DNA of 64,000 nt, taken from assembly GCF_027580225.2 (NCBI RefSeq), contig NC_073343.2, positions 2,341,501 to 2,405,500 of the forward strand. Reading direction: 5' to 3'. The notes under the pieces were generated by a model, which searched no databases, had not been told where the DNA came from, and was given only the letters and a program-made list of their open reading frames with translations. The stretch is from Misgurnus anguillicaudatus. Its lineage: Eukaryota > Chordata > Actinopteri > Cypriniformes > Cobitidae. Each line of letters starts with the position of its first letter. The first letter of the stretch is position 1. This document shows positions 34,313-46,786 of the stretch, one piece after another. The position numbers were made by a program, and so were the translations under genes.

Positions 34313-35392
34313 TTATCCCCAATACCATTTATCAAGATTGTTCTTTGCCTTGTACTCATTGTGCCGTCTGACATAGTCACAAGCCAGACATGTATGTTCT
34401 GCCCAAAAATATGCCTTTTTCACTTTAAAGTGTTTACGCCAGTCAAAGTACTTCAGGTACAGCTCTTCGTTTTTGTCAAGAAACAGGAGATAATCGGCCA
34501 GCTCTTTTGGAGACGGGAAGTCATCGACATGGATGAATGCATTTCCCTGCACAAAATTCTGATAGTTCTCTCTTGGGGGTCCGAGCACAACAGGTACCGT
34601 ACCAACGGAAAGTGGGTTGTACAATTTCTCAGTGATGTAATCTCTGTGAACAGAGTTCTCGAACGCCAGGTAAAATTTACAGCTCGCAATTGTCGGAAAA
34701 TAGTCCTGGTCGGAAATGTACTCGCCGAAAGCTTGTCCGTAGGCGTGAACCTCGATGTGCTTGTATAATTCGTTGTAGTATTTGACCCTTACGTGATCTG
34801 GGTTCCAATTGCTGACTATCCAGCAGATCAGCTTGTTCTTGCTGGGTGGCACAAAGTCCTCCTCTCCTTGGGCTGCAACGATCGATCCATAAGGCACTTC
34901 TATATCAGCGTCCTGCCGATAGTTGAGGGTTATATTAAACAGGTTTTCGATACCAGGTAACTGGGATGAATGCGATGGCGACTCAAAGTTCATCCAAATC
35001 CATCTCTGCAAGGTCGGACGGTACGAAGGTGGCATGTTGGACAGGTCGCTGGTGATGTCCCTGTGATGTATGACGACGGCGTCGGATTTGTTGTAAAGGT
35101 TTCGGTCGGCGGTGACAAAGCAGCCATCGATGTTGAACAAAGAGCTGCAGACGTTCAGATCGTAGGTTTCTCCGAAAGGCCAAAGCCAGACCAGGACTGT
35201 GGTCTGGTTTTGTTCACTTCTGTTGGTAAGGAGGCTTTTCACTTTGGCCGTGGAGGTTTCTGATTCAATGGGACCTGACAGCCAGCTCGTTGATGGCTTG
35301 ATGTACATTAAAAATAAAGTCACAAAGCATCCCAGTAAAAAAGTACCAAGCAGGAGGGGTCGTAGGATTCTGGATGTTGGTGTAGATGGCAT
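34313..35392 (-). CDS. fut9: Alpha-1,3-fucosyltransferase 9
   Basis: A single-exon frame of 359 residues, the same length as mammalian FUT9. Type II Golgi membrane layout: short cytosolic tail, membrane anchor at about residues 10-31 (LRPLLLGTFLLGCFVTLFLM), stem, then a GT10 catalytic domain. Visible family motifs include LVWLWPFGETYDL (67-79), IHHRDI (108-113), VSNWNPDHVRVKYYNEL (193-209), YGQAFGEY (218-225) and the donor-binding block YITEKLYNPL (252-261). N-glycosylation sequons lie at N57, N62, N101 and N153. The enzyme transfers fucose from GDP-fucose to N-acetyllactosamine, making Lewis x (CD15/SSEA-1). A pyrimidine tract and 'tcaaag' acceptor about 8 nt before the ATG suggest that untranslated exons lie upstream (towards 38.5 kb). 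Assignment to FUT9 rather than FUT4/7 rests on length, sequence and the manea neighbour. Confidence 0.95.
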   Translation of the reverse strand: MPSTPTSRILRPLLLGTFLLGCFVTLFLMYIKPSTSWLSGPIESETSTAKVKSLLTNRSEQNQTTVLVWLWPFGETYDLNVCSSLFNIDGCFVTADRNLYNKSDAVVIHHRDITSDLSNMPPSYRPTLQRWIWMNFESPSHSSQLPGIENLFNITLNYRQDADIEVPYGSIVAAQGEEDFVPPSKNKLICWIVSNWNPDHVRVKYYNELYKHIEVHAYGQAFGEYISDQDYFPTIASCKFYLAFENSVHRDYITEKLYNPLSVGTVPVVLGPPRENYQNFVQGNAFIHVDDFPSPKELADYLLFLDKNEELYLKYFDWRKHFKVKKAYFWAEHTCLACDYVRRHNEYKAKNNLDKWYWG

Positions 35393-35469
35393 GCTCTGGC
35401 CTTTGATGTGAACATAAAGGAACAGAGGAAACAGAAGGGCACAAAAACAAAACTGTTATGCATGCTTAG

Positions 35470-38350
35470 CGAATGCAATATGAACTATTTAAAAATGAAT
35501 AATTTACCTGATAGATTTGCTTTTATCCAGAGAGTACAATGATTGTATTTTGCAGGGTCTTCTTTTCGTCAGACTTAAAACCATAGGTCTTCTCATCAAG
35601 GTTTTCATAAGAAAGCATAACAGATTGAGCAGGTCACTTAACAGCAAAATCAAGTGAACAATGTCCAACAATACAGAGAGCATATTAATGCACTCTCATA
35701 TTAGCCACATACCGAAAGTTAAATTAGCTCTTCAATGCGTTTCGGGGACAATAAAGGAATTTTAATAGAAAAGAGTGCCGTGGTCATGGTCAACTGTTTT
35801 ATTTATAAGCATTTGATGTCAAATCATTCAGAAAAACACACTCAGTTTTACACAATAAGGTCAAGGTTTGTGTATGGGAACACTGCCATCTTCAGGATAT
35901 CAGGAGATAATTGAATCTAAAGGCCTAAAAACCTAAACGGGTATATTTATGGTATAGCTAATGTTTGTAATTCACCCAGCTAAGCTTTGCTTCTCAGCAC
36001 AGAACAGATCTTTTAAGATTCTTGTTTGGTTACCACTAAGTTTTTATATTGGGTAGGCTGTAAATCATGGCTTCCCTTAACTTAGATTTGGGTTATCTAC
36101 TTATCTTTCTACAACCCATTGTAAGTTTACAGCGTTGTAGCACAAGTTCAGTGAAATGGACAACAGCAACAAGATGCACATCAACTAAATCAGTTGAAAA
36201 TCAGCACAGAGATTGTGAGTTGCCAAAGCACATTCTATTAACCTAAATTTTTAATATATTACATAATTTTTATATTAGCTTGGCTTCTTTTATGTATGTT
36301 AACATTTTGAACAATGATAAACATATTAACAAGTAAAATAAAATAAAATCAAAGTAAAACAAAAAGGTTTTGAGTAGACTATCTCAAAAAAGTAGCACTC
36401 CAGATTGTTTTAGCCCTTGCTCACAAAAAAGTTGAAGACGCCTGATCTAGATTAAGTTTGTTCTACATTACTAAAAACCAGTTACAGCTCAAAATTTTAA
36501 CAATGGTTTTATTATAGTAACACGTTTTTTTTGTGTGTGTGGATCGATTATTATTGATTTGAAATGCCATGAATACAAATATTGTGGTTAAACCGTGGTT
36601 CCTGTTTATGCAAGTTTGTGGTTTTTACTACAAATAGGCCTATACCATAGTTAACCCATAGGCTAATCACTGAATTAAACCATGGCATTATTGCTATACC
36701 CCCTAAAATGGCAATATAGCCTACAGGTATAAGAATTTGTGTTCTTAAATTTAAGAACCTAAATTCTACGACTATACAAGTTACAACTTAAGATAACCTA
36801 AGTTAACTTAAAACCCTGAATGAACATTACATTGACCTAAACTGCGTTAAATAACTGCAATTTATTTATTGAAGTATTCGACAGCAGTGTCAGTCACAGT
36901 AATTAACAGATTCGACCGTTACATTTTAAATCGTACAAGCGCGCGAATTTCTGTGGAAGCACTGACAGAGCGCATGCCGTGTGATGTTCTGACCGAAGGT
37001 AAAGGTACTTGAAAATTACATTTTAATATATTATAAAATATGTGATTACTCGAAGTTTGTGCATAAGTCCTGCTTGTTTAAAGTTCTCCCAACATTGCAT
37101 ATTTTGGATGTTGTCCTATAGGCTAACACACCTGTTTCAACTTGTTCGTTTGGTCCATAATCATGTGTGTTTAGGCTACAGTATGTTTGCACCATGCTGG
37201 TATTATGGTGGCGAAATGAGCCATGCCCATTTTTGAGGTTTGTTTTTAATCGACGTACGTGTAAACAAATATGCGATGTTTTAAATTAATAGCATTTGTG
37301 ACATATATAACAAAACAAAACTCACCTTTAAATGATATTTATGTGCAGATTAAGCTTCTACTCTCCTTTTTAATTTAGTCTTGAGGTCATAACAGTCACA
37401 TCAATGGAGGGAAGGTTTGAATTATTGTATATGCATAAAATATTTTTTAATTTGCTTTAATTGGCTGTTTAAATCCACCTCTCCCAACCACCTCTGGGTA
37501 TGAAAGGTCCTGATGATCCATTGATTGTGTGTGACAAAGTAAACTATTGGGACACTTTGACAGTCAAAATGTACCTGAATTTACCTTACCTGAGGAGTTG
37601 GATGCCTTTCACTACATTAGCTGTAAATATTTACATGTTTTACATTGCTTTACATGTTTTTGCCTAACAATACGCGTTTTACAAGGGATGCGTGACCCTA
37701 CAGGTAAACTAGGTTGCATGTTTTTGCCTTGACTGAGTGTCTTTAAGAAAGGAAGGCATTTTGTTTTAAATGTATTGTGATGTATTTGGGGCAGCCTAGT
37801 TGCGTGGCTGAGTTTTCAGATCTAATAAATAAAGGCAAATAGAGAATGAAGAACAATAAAGCATAAACATGACGGCAAATCTATTTGATATCTGAATGCG
37901 TTGAAGTAGTGAGCTCCGGTATACTTAATAATTTATCAATGATGTTGATTTGATTTTAATACATTTAATAAGGATCTGAAAACATATGGATCTGATATCA
38001 TGCAAGGTGAAATATGCTTTCACCAATAATGAAGGTCATCTTAAATCACATATTACTACGTGAAATTGAATATCGCTATACCTCCATCATCTTCCATGTC
38101 CCCGCATCTCGCGCGCGTTCCCTAGCAAAACCGCATTGTATCCAAAGCGACGCATGCAGTACTCCAAGGAGAAGAAAACGTCCCTGCGCTCGTGCCATGT
38201 TTAATTATTGCAACCCCAAAATCCCCCAACAGATGAATGAAAAATGAAGGTGCATGCAATGCGTGCATGATATTTACACAGCGGTGCAACATATGAAAAC
38301 ATACAGGTATCCTAATTTTAGTAAATAATTCAGCTCACCTCTTCATATGC
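35470..38350. other. Intergenic / 5' region of fut9
   Basis: No coding exon recognised. Mostly AT-rich; a CpG-containing patch at 38100-38215 has several GCGC words. Short frames here have no domain. Confidence 0.4.
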
Positions 38351-38489
38351 AGTCATTCTCGATGGAAAGCCACATCATGTCCTTCATTTATTTAACGTAT
38401 ACCACACGCCTCGCATATCTGTACGGTGCTGAAATATCTCCGATGATGGTAATATTTGATAAATAATTCGCCAGGACCAGGATGTACCT

Positions 38490-38660
38490 GAACCCATAGC
38501 CTTCGCCTGCGCATCAGTGCATGTTGCAGTGTGTCCGCAATGATGACAGACTCGAAATCTGTGCCTGCAAGTCAAAACATGACAGAGCCTATGGGTATAA
38601 AACAGTAATAATGTGCAAGTGCGTCGCTGGAGAAGACGCCATGTAACGCCGTGTGATGCG
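38490..38660 (-). promoter_or_regulatory. Candidate promoter and first untranslated exon of fut9
   Basis: On the minus strand a TATA-like TTTTATACCC (about 38593-38602) is followed by a CpG-containing stretch that ends GCTATGGGTTCAG next to GTACAT, a possible splice donor near 38487. It lies about 3 kb upstream of the fut9 coding exon. No transcript evidence is available here. Confidence 0.3.
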
Positions 38661-38699
38661 ATGTAGAATAATGCCCCCTCCCCGCACGTGCCAGGCTAC

Positions 38700-39120
38700 C
38701 TTTCCAGTGCAGTTTATACGCATAACATGCACATGGATTTAAGTGTGTGCACTTAATATAAGAATGCATTAAACAAGTAAGGATTGGGAAACAAAACATG
38801 TATCTGTGGCGTTAGACTGGATTATGTGTGCTCTACAAAGGATTATTATTCCTTTGTTCATCCTTGCTGCGTAAATGCATTGCTTTGCAGCCCAATGCAT
38901 GCCAGAATGCATTAAATAGACAAATCCTAAAATGATTTCTAAATGCATTCGTGTGTATGTAAAGTCATGTGATGTAAAGAAACAACAGCAATTCCAAATA
39001 ATCAATATTCATTTAATTTAATAATTTATTGTTAACAACAATTCATTTGTTAATTACCATTAAATAATTAATAAACAAACAATAAGTTAATTAATTCCTT
39101 AATTTATTGTAGTGCAAAGC
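38700..39120. other. AT-rich spacer, nothing recognised
   Basis: Between the fut9 5' region and the 3' end of manea. It contains simple TTAATT-rich sequence only. Confidence 0.4.
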
Positions 39121-39130
39121 AAGACCACAT

Positions 39131-39136
39131 TTTATT
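39131..39136 (-). terminator. Poly(A) signal of manea
   Basis: TTTATT on plus, AATAAA on minus, about 170 nt past the manea stop codon. Confidence 0.5.
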
Positions 39137-39307
39137 TACAGCTTTTATGTGCAATATGACTGATCTAAGTTTTCTAGACATGGGCAAAAACCTATAAAAC
39201 ACAAAGTTAAAAAAAAGCACACAACTTAAAGAAATCAAACCTTGCCCTAATAAGTACTTCTGAGACCGATATTGATTTTTTTTTTAGGAGTATCGCTTAA
39301 AGACTTT

Positions 39308-41560
39308 TTACTCCAACTCCAGCCATTTCTTTTGCTCCTCACGAAACTTTCTGGCCCATTTGTTCGTTATCTCCAAATAAATTGTAGGTTTGTGAGGAAG
39401 GTAGTCAAGGTACACAGTTTTTCCCCATTTCTTGGGGACAGCGCTTTCAATTTGCGATCCTTCATGCCATTCGTTGAAAGACGTTATGGAAATGATCTGT
39501 GGCTGTGTTGCCAGTGCTGCATTAAAAGAATTTTCGTAATATTTCCCATTAATGCGGTTTCTTGTATTTTGGGCGTTCCAAGGCCTAATACTAGTGTCGA
39601 TGTAACCAGGGCCTACACTTGGTATGAATATCAAGTCATTATAATCACAAAAGCTTTTAATGGATCTCCAGTTGTGATTCGAGGAACCATAGGTAAAACC
39701 ATTGGTTGCAAAATATGTATAGACTCCATCAAATCCAGCATACAGTATGTCTTGTTTATGTCCCTCGTTTACAAGAAGAGAAATGAAGATGCCATCATAT
39801 GGTGTGTTCCTGATGGTGTTTTTACCATCCGACTTTAGTAGCTGTGCCCAAACATCTGGACTTTCTATGTAGGAATCATATATATAGTACAAGGGAAGAA
39901 ACTTGCCTTTGTTTGTTTTGTACCTGTAAAAAGCAGGATGCTTTCCATACCTGTAACAAATATATTTGTTTTAATTTATTAAAGCAGGCAAGGGCGTAGA
40001 TCACAAATGTAATTAATGCTTATAAGCTGTATAAAAGCTGTGAAATGTATGTTGTAAAATTAATTTAATTTCTTTCGGTTTATGGGCAGGTAAGAAAAAA
40101 ACACAACCCTATGAACACTATTTTTAACAAAGTCAACCTGTAGATGATAATTTTACACTTAAAACTCATCTTTGAGCATCATAATAGCATATGTAAAAAA
40201 ATTCCTGTGACAGTAATTTCTACATGCTTTAAAATTGCTTAAATGTAATTCCCTCATTTAGTATACATGAATCTATGAATATGCAAATTAGTCTCCGCCT
40301 CTACTCAACCGCACAGCTCAGGCCATTGATATGAATATGCGAATTAGTCCCCAACTGCATCCTTTTGTACACGTAAATGTATGCTAAGTTCGGTAGTTTC
40401 ATACACAACTACCGGTTTCCAATGCATGTTTTAACCGCTGATGTTAGCAGGTTAAGACTATTACACACTGAATGTGTTTGTGATGTAGCAAACCAAGGCG
40501 ATTTTAAACCGTTGGAATGAGATGTCTTTAGAAATCTTAAGATATATTGGATAAATAATATCTGTGGGTAATAAATGATGAATTTGCACATGGTTTGTCT
40601 TTAAGCTATTAAAAACACCACATAGAAATATCTTAAATCCAAGTTGGAATGCAAATCCAACTGAAACTTTAGTTAAAGCTTAAAACCTTTTTTTCTAACG
40701 ATATAAATAAACAGCAAAAACTGTATGAAATGTTTTAAACTTACCTCTCCACAATATATTTAGTATTTTCATGCATGTTTACATCATCACGTCCTTTGTA
40801 TGGTTCAATGTGAAAAACAACCTGGGAAAAACACAAAAACAAATGCGATACAAATGCTGATACAAAAGCTTTAAATAATTCAAAACTCCATCTGTCTGTA
40901 TCTACAACACCTTCAAATGATATTTCTCAGCTGCATTCAGAATCAAAGGCACCAAGCCATCAATTTCTTCACCATTGTCATCCTTCATATTAGGTGGATA
41001 CCATGAAATTGCAAGAACACCTAAAATAATCAAGAATAGGAAAAGCATATAGATAAAGATGAATAAATGTATGCAAAATACCTGTTGCAAGCAAGGTTCT
41101 TACCAACACTAGCCATACGCAGTTGTTGCATGTGTTCCTCCAAAACATATGGATCTCTGGAGCTGTATGGCCCCAGCGCAGGATAGAAATTTGTCCCAAT
41201 GTCATCAGGAGGCTTGTGTTTTCCGGTGGGATAAGATAAAGCCACTTTTGCGTCCCAGTGAGGTAAAATTGGATGATCCCAGTGAATATATTTTCCGTCA
41301 AACTGTGGGTTACCATACCATGCATAATAGAATGCATGCACATTATAATTTGGTTCGGGGAACTCTTGCATTTTCTTCAGCAGGCTTTCAGCCGAAGTTG
41401 GTCGCCTGATACCTTGATCCGATGCTCTTGAAAACGGATTGAGTCTTAAGGCAAAACTGTTATCTTCTGGATTCATAGACTTTAGAATAACTGGTATTAT
41501 AAAAACAACCAAAGCTAAAGCAATAACTACAAAACATGATTTTCGCCTAAACCTTGCCAT
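39308..41560 (-). CDS. manea: Glycoprotein endo-alpha-1,2-mannosidase
   Basis: Four coding exons on the minus strand: 41104-41560, 40911-41020, 40745-40821 and 39308-39950. Consistent phases give 1287 nt and 428 residues (human MANEA has 462). Type II Golgi protein: anchor at about residues 9-27 (CFVVIALALVVFIIPVIL). The GH99 catalytic domain begins about residue 70 with NVHAFYYAWYGNPQFDGKY. Further motifs are ISWYPPN (exon 2), FHIEPYKGRDD (exon 3), GFDGVYTYFATNG, IPSVGPGYIDTSIRPWN and FNEWHEG (Glu 375 and Glu 378, the family's catalytic pair). The enzyme removes glucosylated mannose from N-glycans in the Golgi, bypassing ER glucosidases. Sequence ahead of the ATG carries an acceptor (about 41687) and an upstream donor (AACAGAG before GTAACG, about 41953), implying an untranslated exon at about 41953-42120. 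It is transcribed away from bach2 and toward fut9. Confidence 0.95.
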
Positions 41561-41952
41561 TACATCACAAATTGGTCAAAGTTCATTCCACCGACACATG
41601 TTAAACAACGGCAGTACAAAACGTTAAATTCAAACCCTCAATGAATGTTCTTCATCATCTTCATCTTCAGGAATGCATGCACAGCTGTAAAAACACAAAA
41701 CAATTTCTATAAAACTTGCAGTTGAGGTAACTTAGGCAGAATGAGGTGCTGTCTTAACAAGACACTTGGTAGGTAGCACAACTTGTTTTACATATACAAA
41801 TCACTAACTTCTTTGACTACACAAATCCTCCACTTTTAATATAAGGAACACAAGCTTCAGACGTAAGCATATTCATTTATGAGTGTAACCTAATACTGCA
41901 ATAAATAAAGCAAGCAAGTCATAACAAACAATAAACAGCGCCATGACGTTAC

Positions 41953-42300
41953 CTCTGTTTGAGAACGACAGACATCACGTGACGCAAAACACATTTTCTG
42001 TATATTGCATAAATGCAGTTATATCTGACACATCGTAAATTAAATGCAGCTTTAAACTCATGCGGAAGTCTCAAGCAGTAGCTTTTCTTCAGTGCTGTTT
42101 ATTCAGCAGTTGCAGACTTTATAGAGTAAGCGAGTTTTACTGCTATCTACTGGACTGGAGGCGACTTTACGAATAATTCATTAGTTGGTTGGTAAGATGT
42201 CAGTCACGTGTTCTAATTAATATTCATGAGCGACCGCGCGTGACATGATCGCTATGACAGCTGTCAGACGGCGGCTGATAGTAGATGCTTTGCAAAAGAC
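41953..42300 (-). promoter_or_regulatory. manea 5' untranslated exon and promoter region
   Basis: The donor-like AACAGAG/GTAACG junction at about 41953 and the E-box-containing ATCACGTGAC (41974-41983 on the plus strand) sit in the likely first exon. A second CACGTG lies at 42205-42210, and a CpG patch (CGACCGCGCGTGAC) at about 42232. The start site is not determined. Confidence 0.4.
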
Positions 42301-42483
42301 TCATGTCTCATTTACTCATTGTCTATTCCAGTTTGAGCCAGTACAGTCCAGCGACAGTGGGTATGTAATGTAACAGGATGACAGAACATGCAAAATAAAT
42401 ATATATCTTTTAAGGTTTGTGGTTTTATCTTTAAAATATCTATTCGAATATATTTTGTTTATTAATTATCCAACGTTTTTATC

Positions 42484-42531
42484 ATTGCTATTATTATTAT
42501 TACTATTACTATTATTATTATAATAATTGTT
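42484..42531. repeat. (ATT)n microsatellite
   Basis: Imperfect ATT/ACT trinucleotide run. Confidence 0.85.
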
Positions 42532-43414
42532 TTAACTCATGCGCAATTTAAATAATATCCATTAGGGGGCACTGTGCGCATTATTCATAAGGATAGTACT
42601 ACAAGGCTACTTGCATGATCATGCACATCATTTATGATGTGGTATGCTCTGAATATATGCTGGAAGATGATATTATGGTTATAATGTACATATACATCCC
42701 AGACATTTTCTGACTGCAGGACCCTTATACAGGATGTAGATCCCCTTCAATATAGATATATTGGCAGATAGGCTATATAATGTCAATAACGTAACATACT
42801 ATTTAAATTAAGAAGGAAAAAGGGTAGAATACTTTTCACAAATACACCATTGTTGTTAACACTCTGCTGCTTTATAAATTTCAAACATTTCTTTGTGTAT
42901 GAAGCGCATTCAATAGCTCAGACAATATTGGAGGCAATGCTTTTCCAAAGTGCAACATGCACACTGTGACAGGTTTCACTGATGCTTTGTGATGTAGATG
43001 CAGAACCAAGGCTTTTTTGCATTTTAAGGTCTTCATTTTATACGATAAAGAGGACTTTGATGTCAGTGCCACTTTGCGCCTTTGAGAATCAGTCACGGTT
43101 ATTTTTAAACCTAACAGTGAAATTATGGCTCGTTTGGACCAGAATCAAAGGAGAAGCAGGAGCTGTCTGCGACAACCTGATAATTCATACAATTGCTTGC
43201 CAGTTCCTTCAGGGTAAAGTGAGATTAAGTGCAGTTATGCTTATACTGTAATATGTACTGGCCCAACTCTCATCCAAATATGCATGCGGACACTATAAAA
43301 CATTGTTTTTGTGATTTATTCTAATACATAACTTGAATTGTCATTTTTTCCATCTATATCTCAGTATAGGCAATTGTTACAATTTTACTTTCTCGCAAAT
43401 CAATATTATTAAAC
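42532..43414. other. Intergenic region between manea and bach2
   Basis: No coding exon or RNA gene recognised. The sequence is AT-rich. Confidence 0.4.
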
Positions 43415-43973
43415 TAGTGCTGAGAAAAGATTAATCGCGATTAATCGCATACAAAATAAAAGGGTTTTTTGCATAATATATGATTATTATAAATACCTAC
43501 ACATTCATGTATGTATTTAAGAAACATTTACATGTGAGTGTATATATGAAGAGTTTCGTTGCAAACGAGATAAATCCATTTTTAACATTTTTGTCAAAAC
43601 ATGTTTATTATTATGTTATCATGTATATTTTATGGTGCTACTTAGCTGTATTTTTTAAGTTATGAAGGTTTAAATAAAAACAAACCAAATGCAGCTGAAT
43701 AGATGTTATTTGGAATGCACAACCAAAAAACGAGATTTCTGAAGAAAAAAAAAACGGAGTTATCTCGTTTTGCAAGAAACTCTTCATGTATATTTATTTA
43801 TATTTTTATGTATTACCTAAATAATTTTTAACATATAAAAAACTGAAATGAATAAATGTATGTGTGTGTGGTTAAATATACATAATAATAACACACAGTA
43901 CACACACATATATTATGGAAAAAAAAACTTTTATTTTGTAGCCTATGCGATTAATCGCGATTAATTTTGACCA
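43415..43973. mobile_element. TIR element with ATTAATCGCGATTAATCGCA ends, with a nested hairpin
   Basis: The left end (from about 43428) 'gattaatcgcgattaatcgc' then 'atacaaaataaaag' is mirrored at the right ('cttttattttgtagcctatg' then 'cgattaatcgcgattaat'). Inside, 43547-43791 is a separate hairpin ('gaagagtttcgttgcaaacg' pairing with 'tcgttttgcaagaaactcttc'). Confidence 0.8.
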
Positions 43974-44339
43974 GCAAAATAACAAATAAATATATATAAT
44001 AAATTAGCATTATGAATAAAGATAAACACTGAAACAATGATTTTTACACATCAAAATGAGACACTTTTTTTAAGTAGAATTTAATTGTAATATTCAAAAA
44101 AAATTTAAATTTAAAAATTTTAAGTTTCTAGAGAGGTTTAAATTAATTCAGGGTTAAATCTGTAAATAACAAGTAATAAAAAAACATTATCTATGAAATC
44201 ATTATCACCCCAAACGCGTTAAATTAATATCCGCAGTATCTGGGTGATTCATTTACATGCACTTAAATGTGAGATTCACAAATAGTGGAAGCCCCGCACA
44301 GCTCGTGCCATTTTTTTCTCATAACTATGCTGCTGTGGG

Positions 44340-44600
44340 CGCACCGCCATGACGTCATCGCCCCAATGTCAACAATGTAGCAATTTAGAGGAGGCGCGTG
44401 CTGGAAATCCCACAATCAGCAAAGAGCAAAGCAGAAGCGCGCGGTCCCGCGTGTAGCTCAACGCAGACGGAGATTGAACGCGATTTCAACTGTTTTAAAG
44501 ACAAACGAATAACCGTGCATGGTCCGGCTGTTAAAGAGCGTCTTACGGATAACGGAGACCATGTGAAAGCGTCTTCGTGCAGGAACAAGTGAAAGTTTAG
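44340..44600 (+). promoter_or_regulatory. Candidate bach2 promoter and untranslated first exon
   Basis: A CpG-rich island in AT-rich surroundings begins with the palindromic CRE TGACGTCA (44350-44357). It contains GGAGGCGCGTGCTGG and AGAAGCGCGCGGTCCCGCG and ends at a near-consensus donor, TTTAG then GTAAGTGAC, at 44600/44601. There is no convincing coding frame, so it is read as 5' UTR. Assignment to bach2 rests on strand and on the lack of another plus-strand gene before 61.6 kb. Confidence 0.5.
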
Positions 44601-46786
44601 GTAAGTGACAAACCTGCATGCATGTTACTTTGTGTTTTATGACAGTTATTGTATGTTTTTGTCTGACAGACTGTGTTGTTTGTGGTCCAACCCTTGAACA
44701 GACGAGGCAATGTCTCAGCACCAGAAAGCTTACGTCAATGCCTTTGGATCCAGTCAATAGAGCTGCACTGACATTTTTGGGTCTTCGTGCTGCATTTAGT
44801 CACTAGTGGATGGCAGGTACAACAACTGTGGATTTAAGCAGATAAACACTGTGACCGAGACAATGGGAAACAGTGAATCAGCAGTGCAATGTTGTGTATT
44901 GTTTTGTTCTGTATATCTATAAATAGAAATCCGTAATGGGTGCTTATCTAATAAGATGCATTTGAAACCAGACTCATGGTGAACAGCTAGACCATATTTA
45001 TCACGGCTTTATGAATTATTTTGTGTGCATTTATCCATCTTTCTGTAGTATTTAGGTTTGGCATTGATGTTCATCAGCATTACCATGCCCATTTATCTTT
45101 GCTTTTGTGTACAAGATGTTGCATACACACATAAGTGTATGTAAATATTCAGTGCTCATACACTTACTATGAAGTTGTTTAGAATTGGTTTTGTTTTTAG
45201 TCAGAGGTGTGTGAATTCTTTTGAAGCTGTTAAAGATAAACTGATGTGTATCAGTAGTTTCATCTGTGGTCACATCCAAATATAACCCAAGCTGTATACT
45301 CAGAGTGGCATCCGTAGTTTCGCCATGCTCTGACCAAGTAAGATTAAAGGATGTTGAAGCGTTTTTTTTTTTTTTTTTTAAATAAGTGGAATTGCATCAC
45401 TGTTGTAATGAAAGAAGAGTGACAAGGCATTACTTAGTGGCTGGTAGATCCTCATTGTATGCTTGCTCATGTTCAAAGTTGCTTTATCTTACTGTTTTTT
45501 GAAGCAGATGATATACCTTTATATGACAACCAGCCAGGGACCAATCATTGCTTTATTTGTGATTCTCTATGTATTGCATTCACATAGCAAAATCTGATTT
45601 GTATTGTGGATACGACACAGTTAATATGGGTGGATAAGGGTGTTTGTGGTTTACATCCTGCGAGAAGAGATGTTCACAGGTATTTTGTGTGACAACATAT
45701 AGAGTAGCTAACTTCCTGTGTGATTTTTTTTTGTGCTGACATTCAGATTCTCAGTATTCAGATTTATTATGGATGAATTCATCACATTTTACTTTAATTA
45801 ATTTGCAGTACTTTTCACAGTACGTTTAAACATTTCATTCAGGTCTTTATTTAGAGCTGTGACCTTACTGTGATAATAACTCGAGGAATTTCTACAGTCT
45901 GGCATAAAATAATGAAAATCAATGGCAGTGCAGAATCAATGGCTAACTTCTCTATCGATCGTGCAGAAACATCTCCCTAGTCATGTAACAGTTGTTTGTT
46001 ATTCAGATGAAAGCACCTGTTTATGTTTTGTGCATGTTTTGTCAGCATTTGTGGTTTTGACGCTTATCACCAGTTGAGAAACAGATGCTCTTTGTCTTCT
46101 GCCTGTGTTTGCAACATTTGGACTTGTTTCTTCATTGGCGTAAAATCGCTTTTGTAAACATTTGATAGAAGCAAACAGAAGTCAGGAGTGAAAGCTGAAT
46201 TCTTTCTCATATATTGAGGGCTGCACTGTTTTATATTGGATACAGATGGACAAAACAATATTAGGATCTTTTGTTTTTAGACAAAATAGCCATACCAAAA
46301 AAAAGGCAGTAAGAATGAATTCAGTATTAAAAATGCTTATTTTGTGAAAAAAATGCTGTTGGAACCATTACTAAGCTGTTGCAATGCTGTTGCTATGGTG
46401 TTTCAAGTGGTTTTAACAAGCTATGTGGTTCTACTCCAATCCCTTTGCTTGGCTCACCACACCTTGAGTCTCTTCCTCAATTTAAAAGTGTGGGATTTGA
46501 TCACGCTTTTTAGCATTTGCCAGATAATAAACATTACTCTGGTTGCTTAGAAAAGAAATAACGCAATCATCATTCACATTCATAGCATACATTTCTGCTA
46601 TGTTTGCACAGTAAGTGAAACAGCTGTAATACACCTGACCACCAGTTGTCATTTATTAACAGATAGCTTTGGTGAAGCCAATGAGTTCTGGTTCACTTTT
46701 TGCTAGACGGTTGTAATGGTCTGAAACATTGTCATCTGTCAGAAACAAAAGAGCACAATCCAACATTGTGTTGTATAAGTGTTACT
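44601..46786. other. Presumed bach2 intron 1, repeat-poor part
   Basis: No exon-like frame. A T-run is present at about 45360. The sequence is comparatively free of repeats next to the presumed promoter, so regulatory function is possible but not shown. Confidence 0.4.

Noticed and set aside
34223..34768. 181-codon plus-strand frame opposite fut9
   Set aside because: Antisense shadow of the fut9 coding exon.
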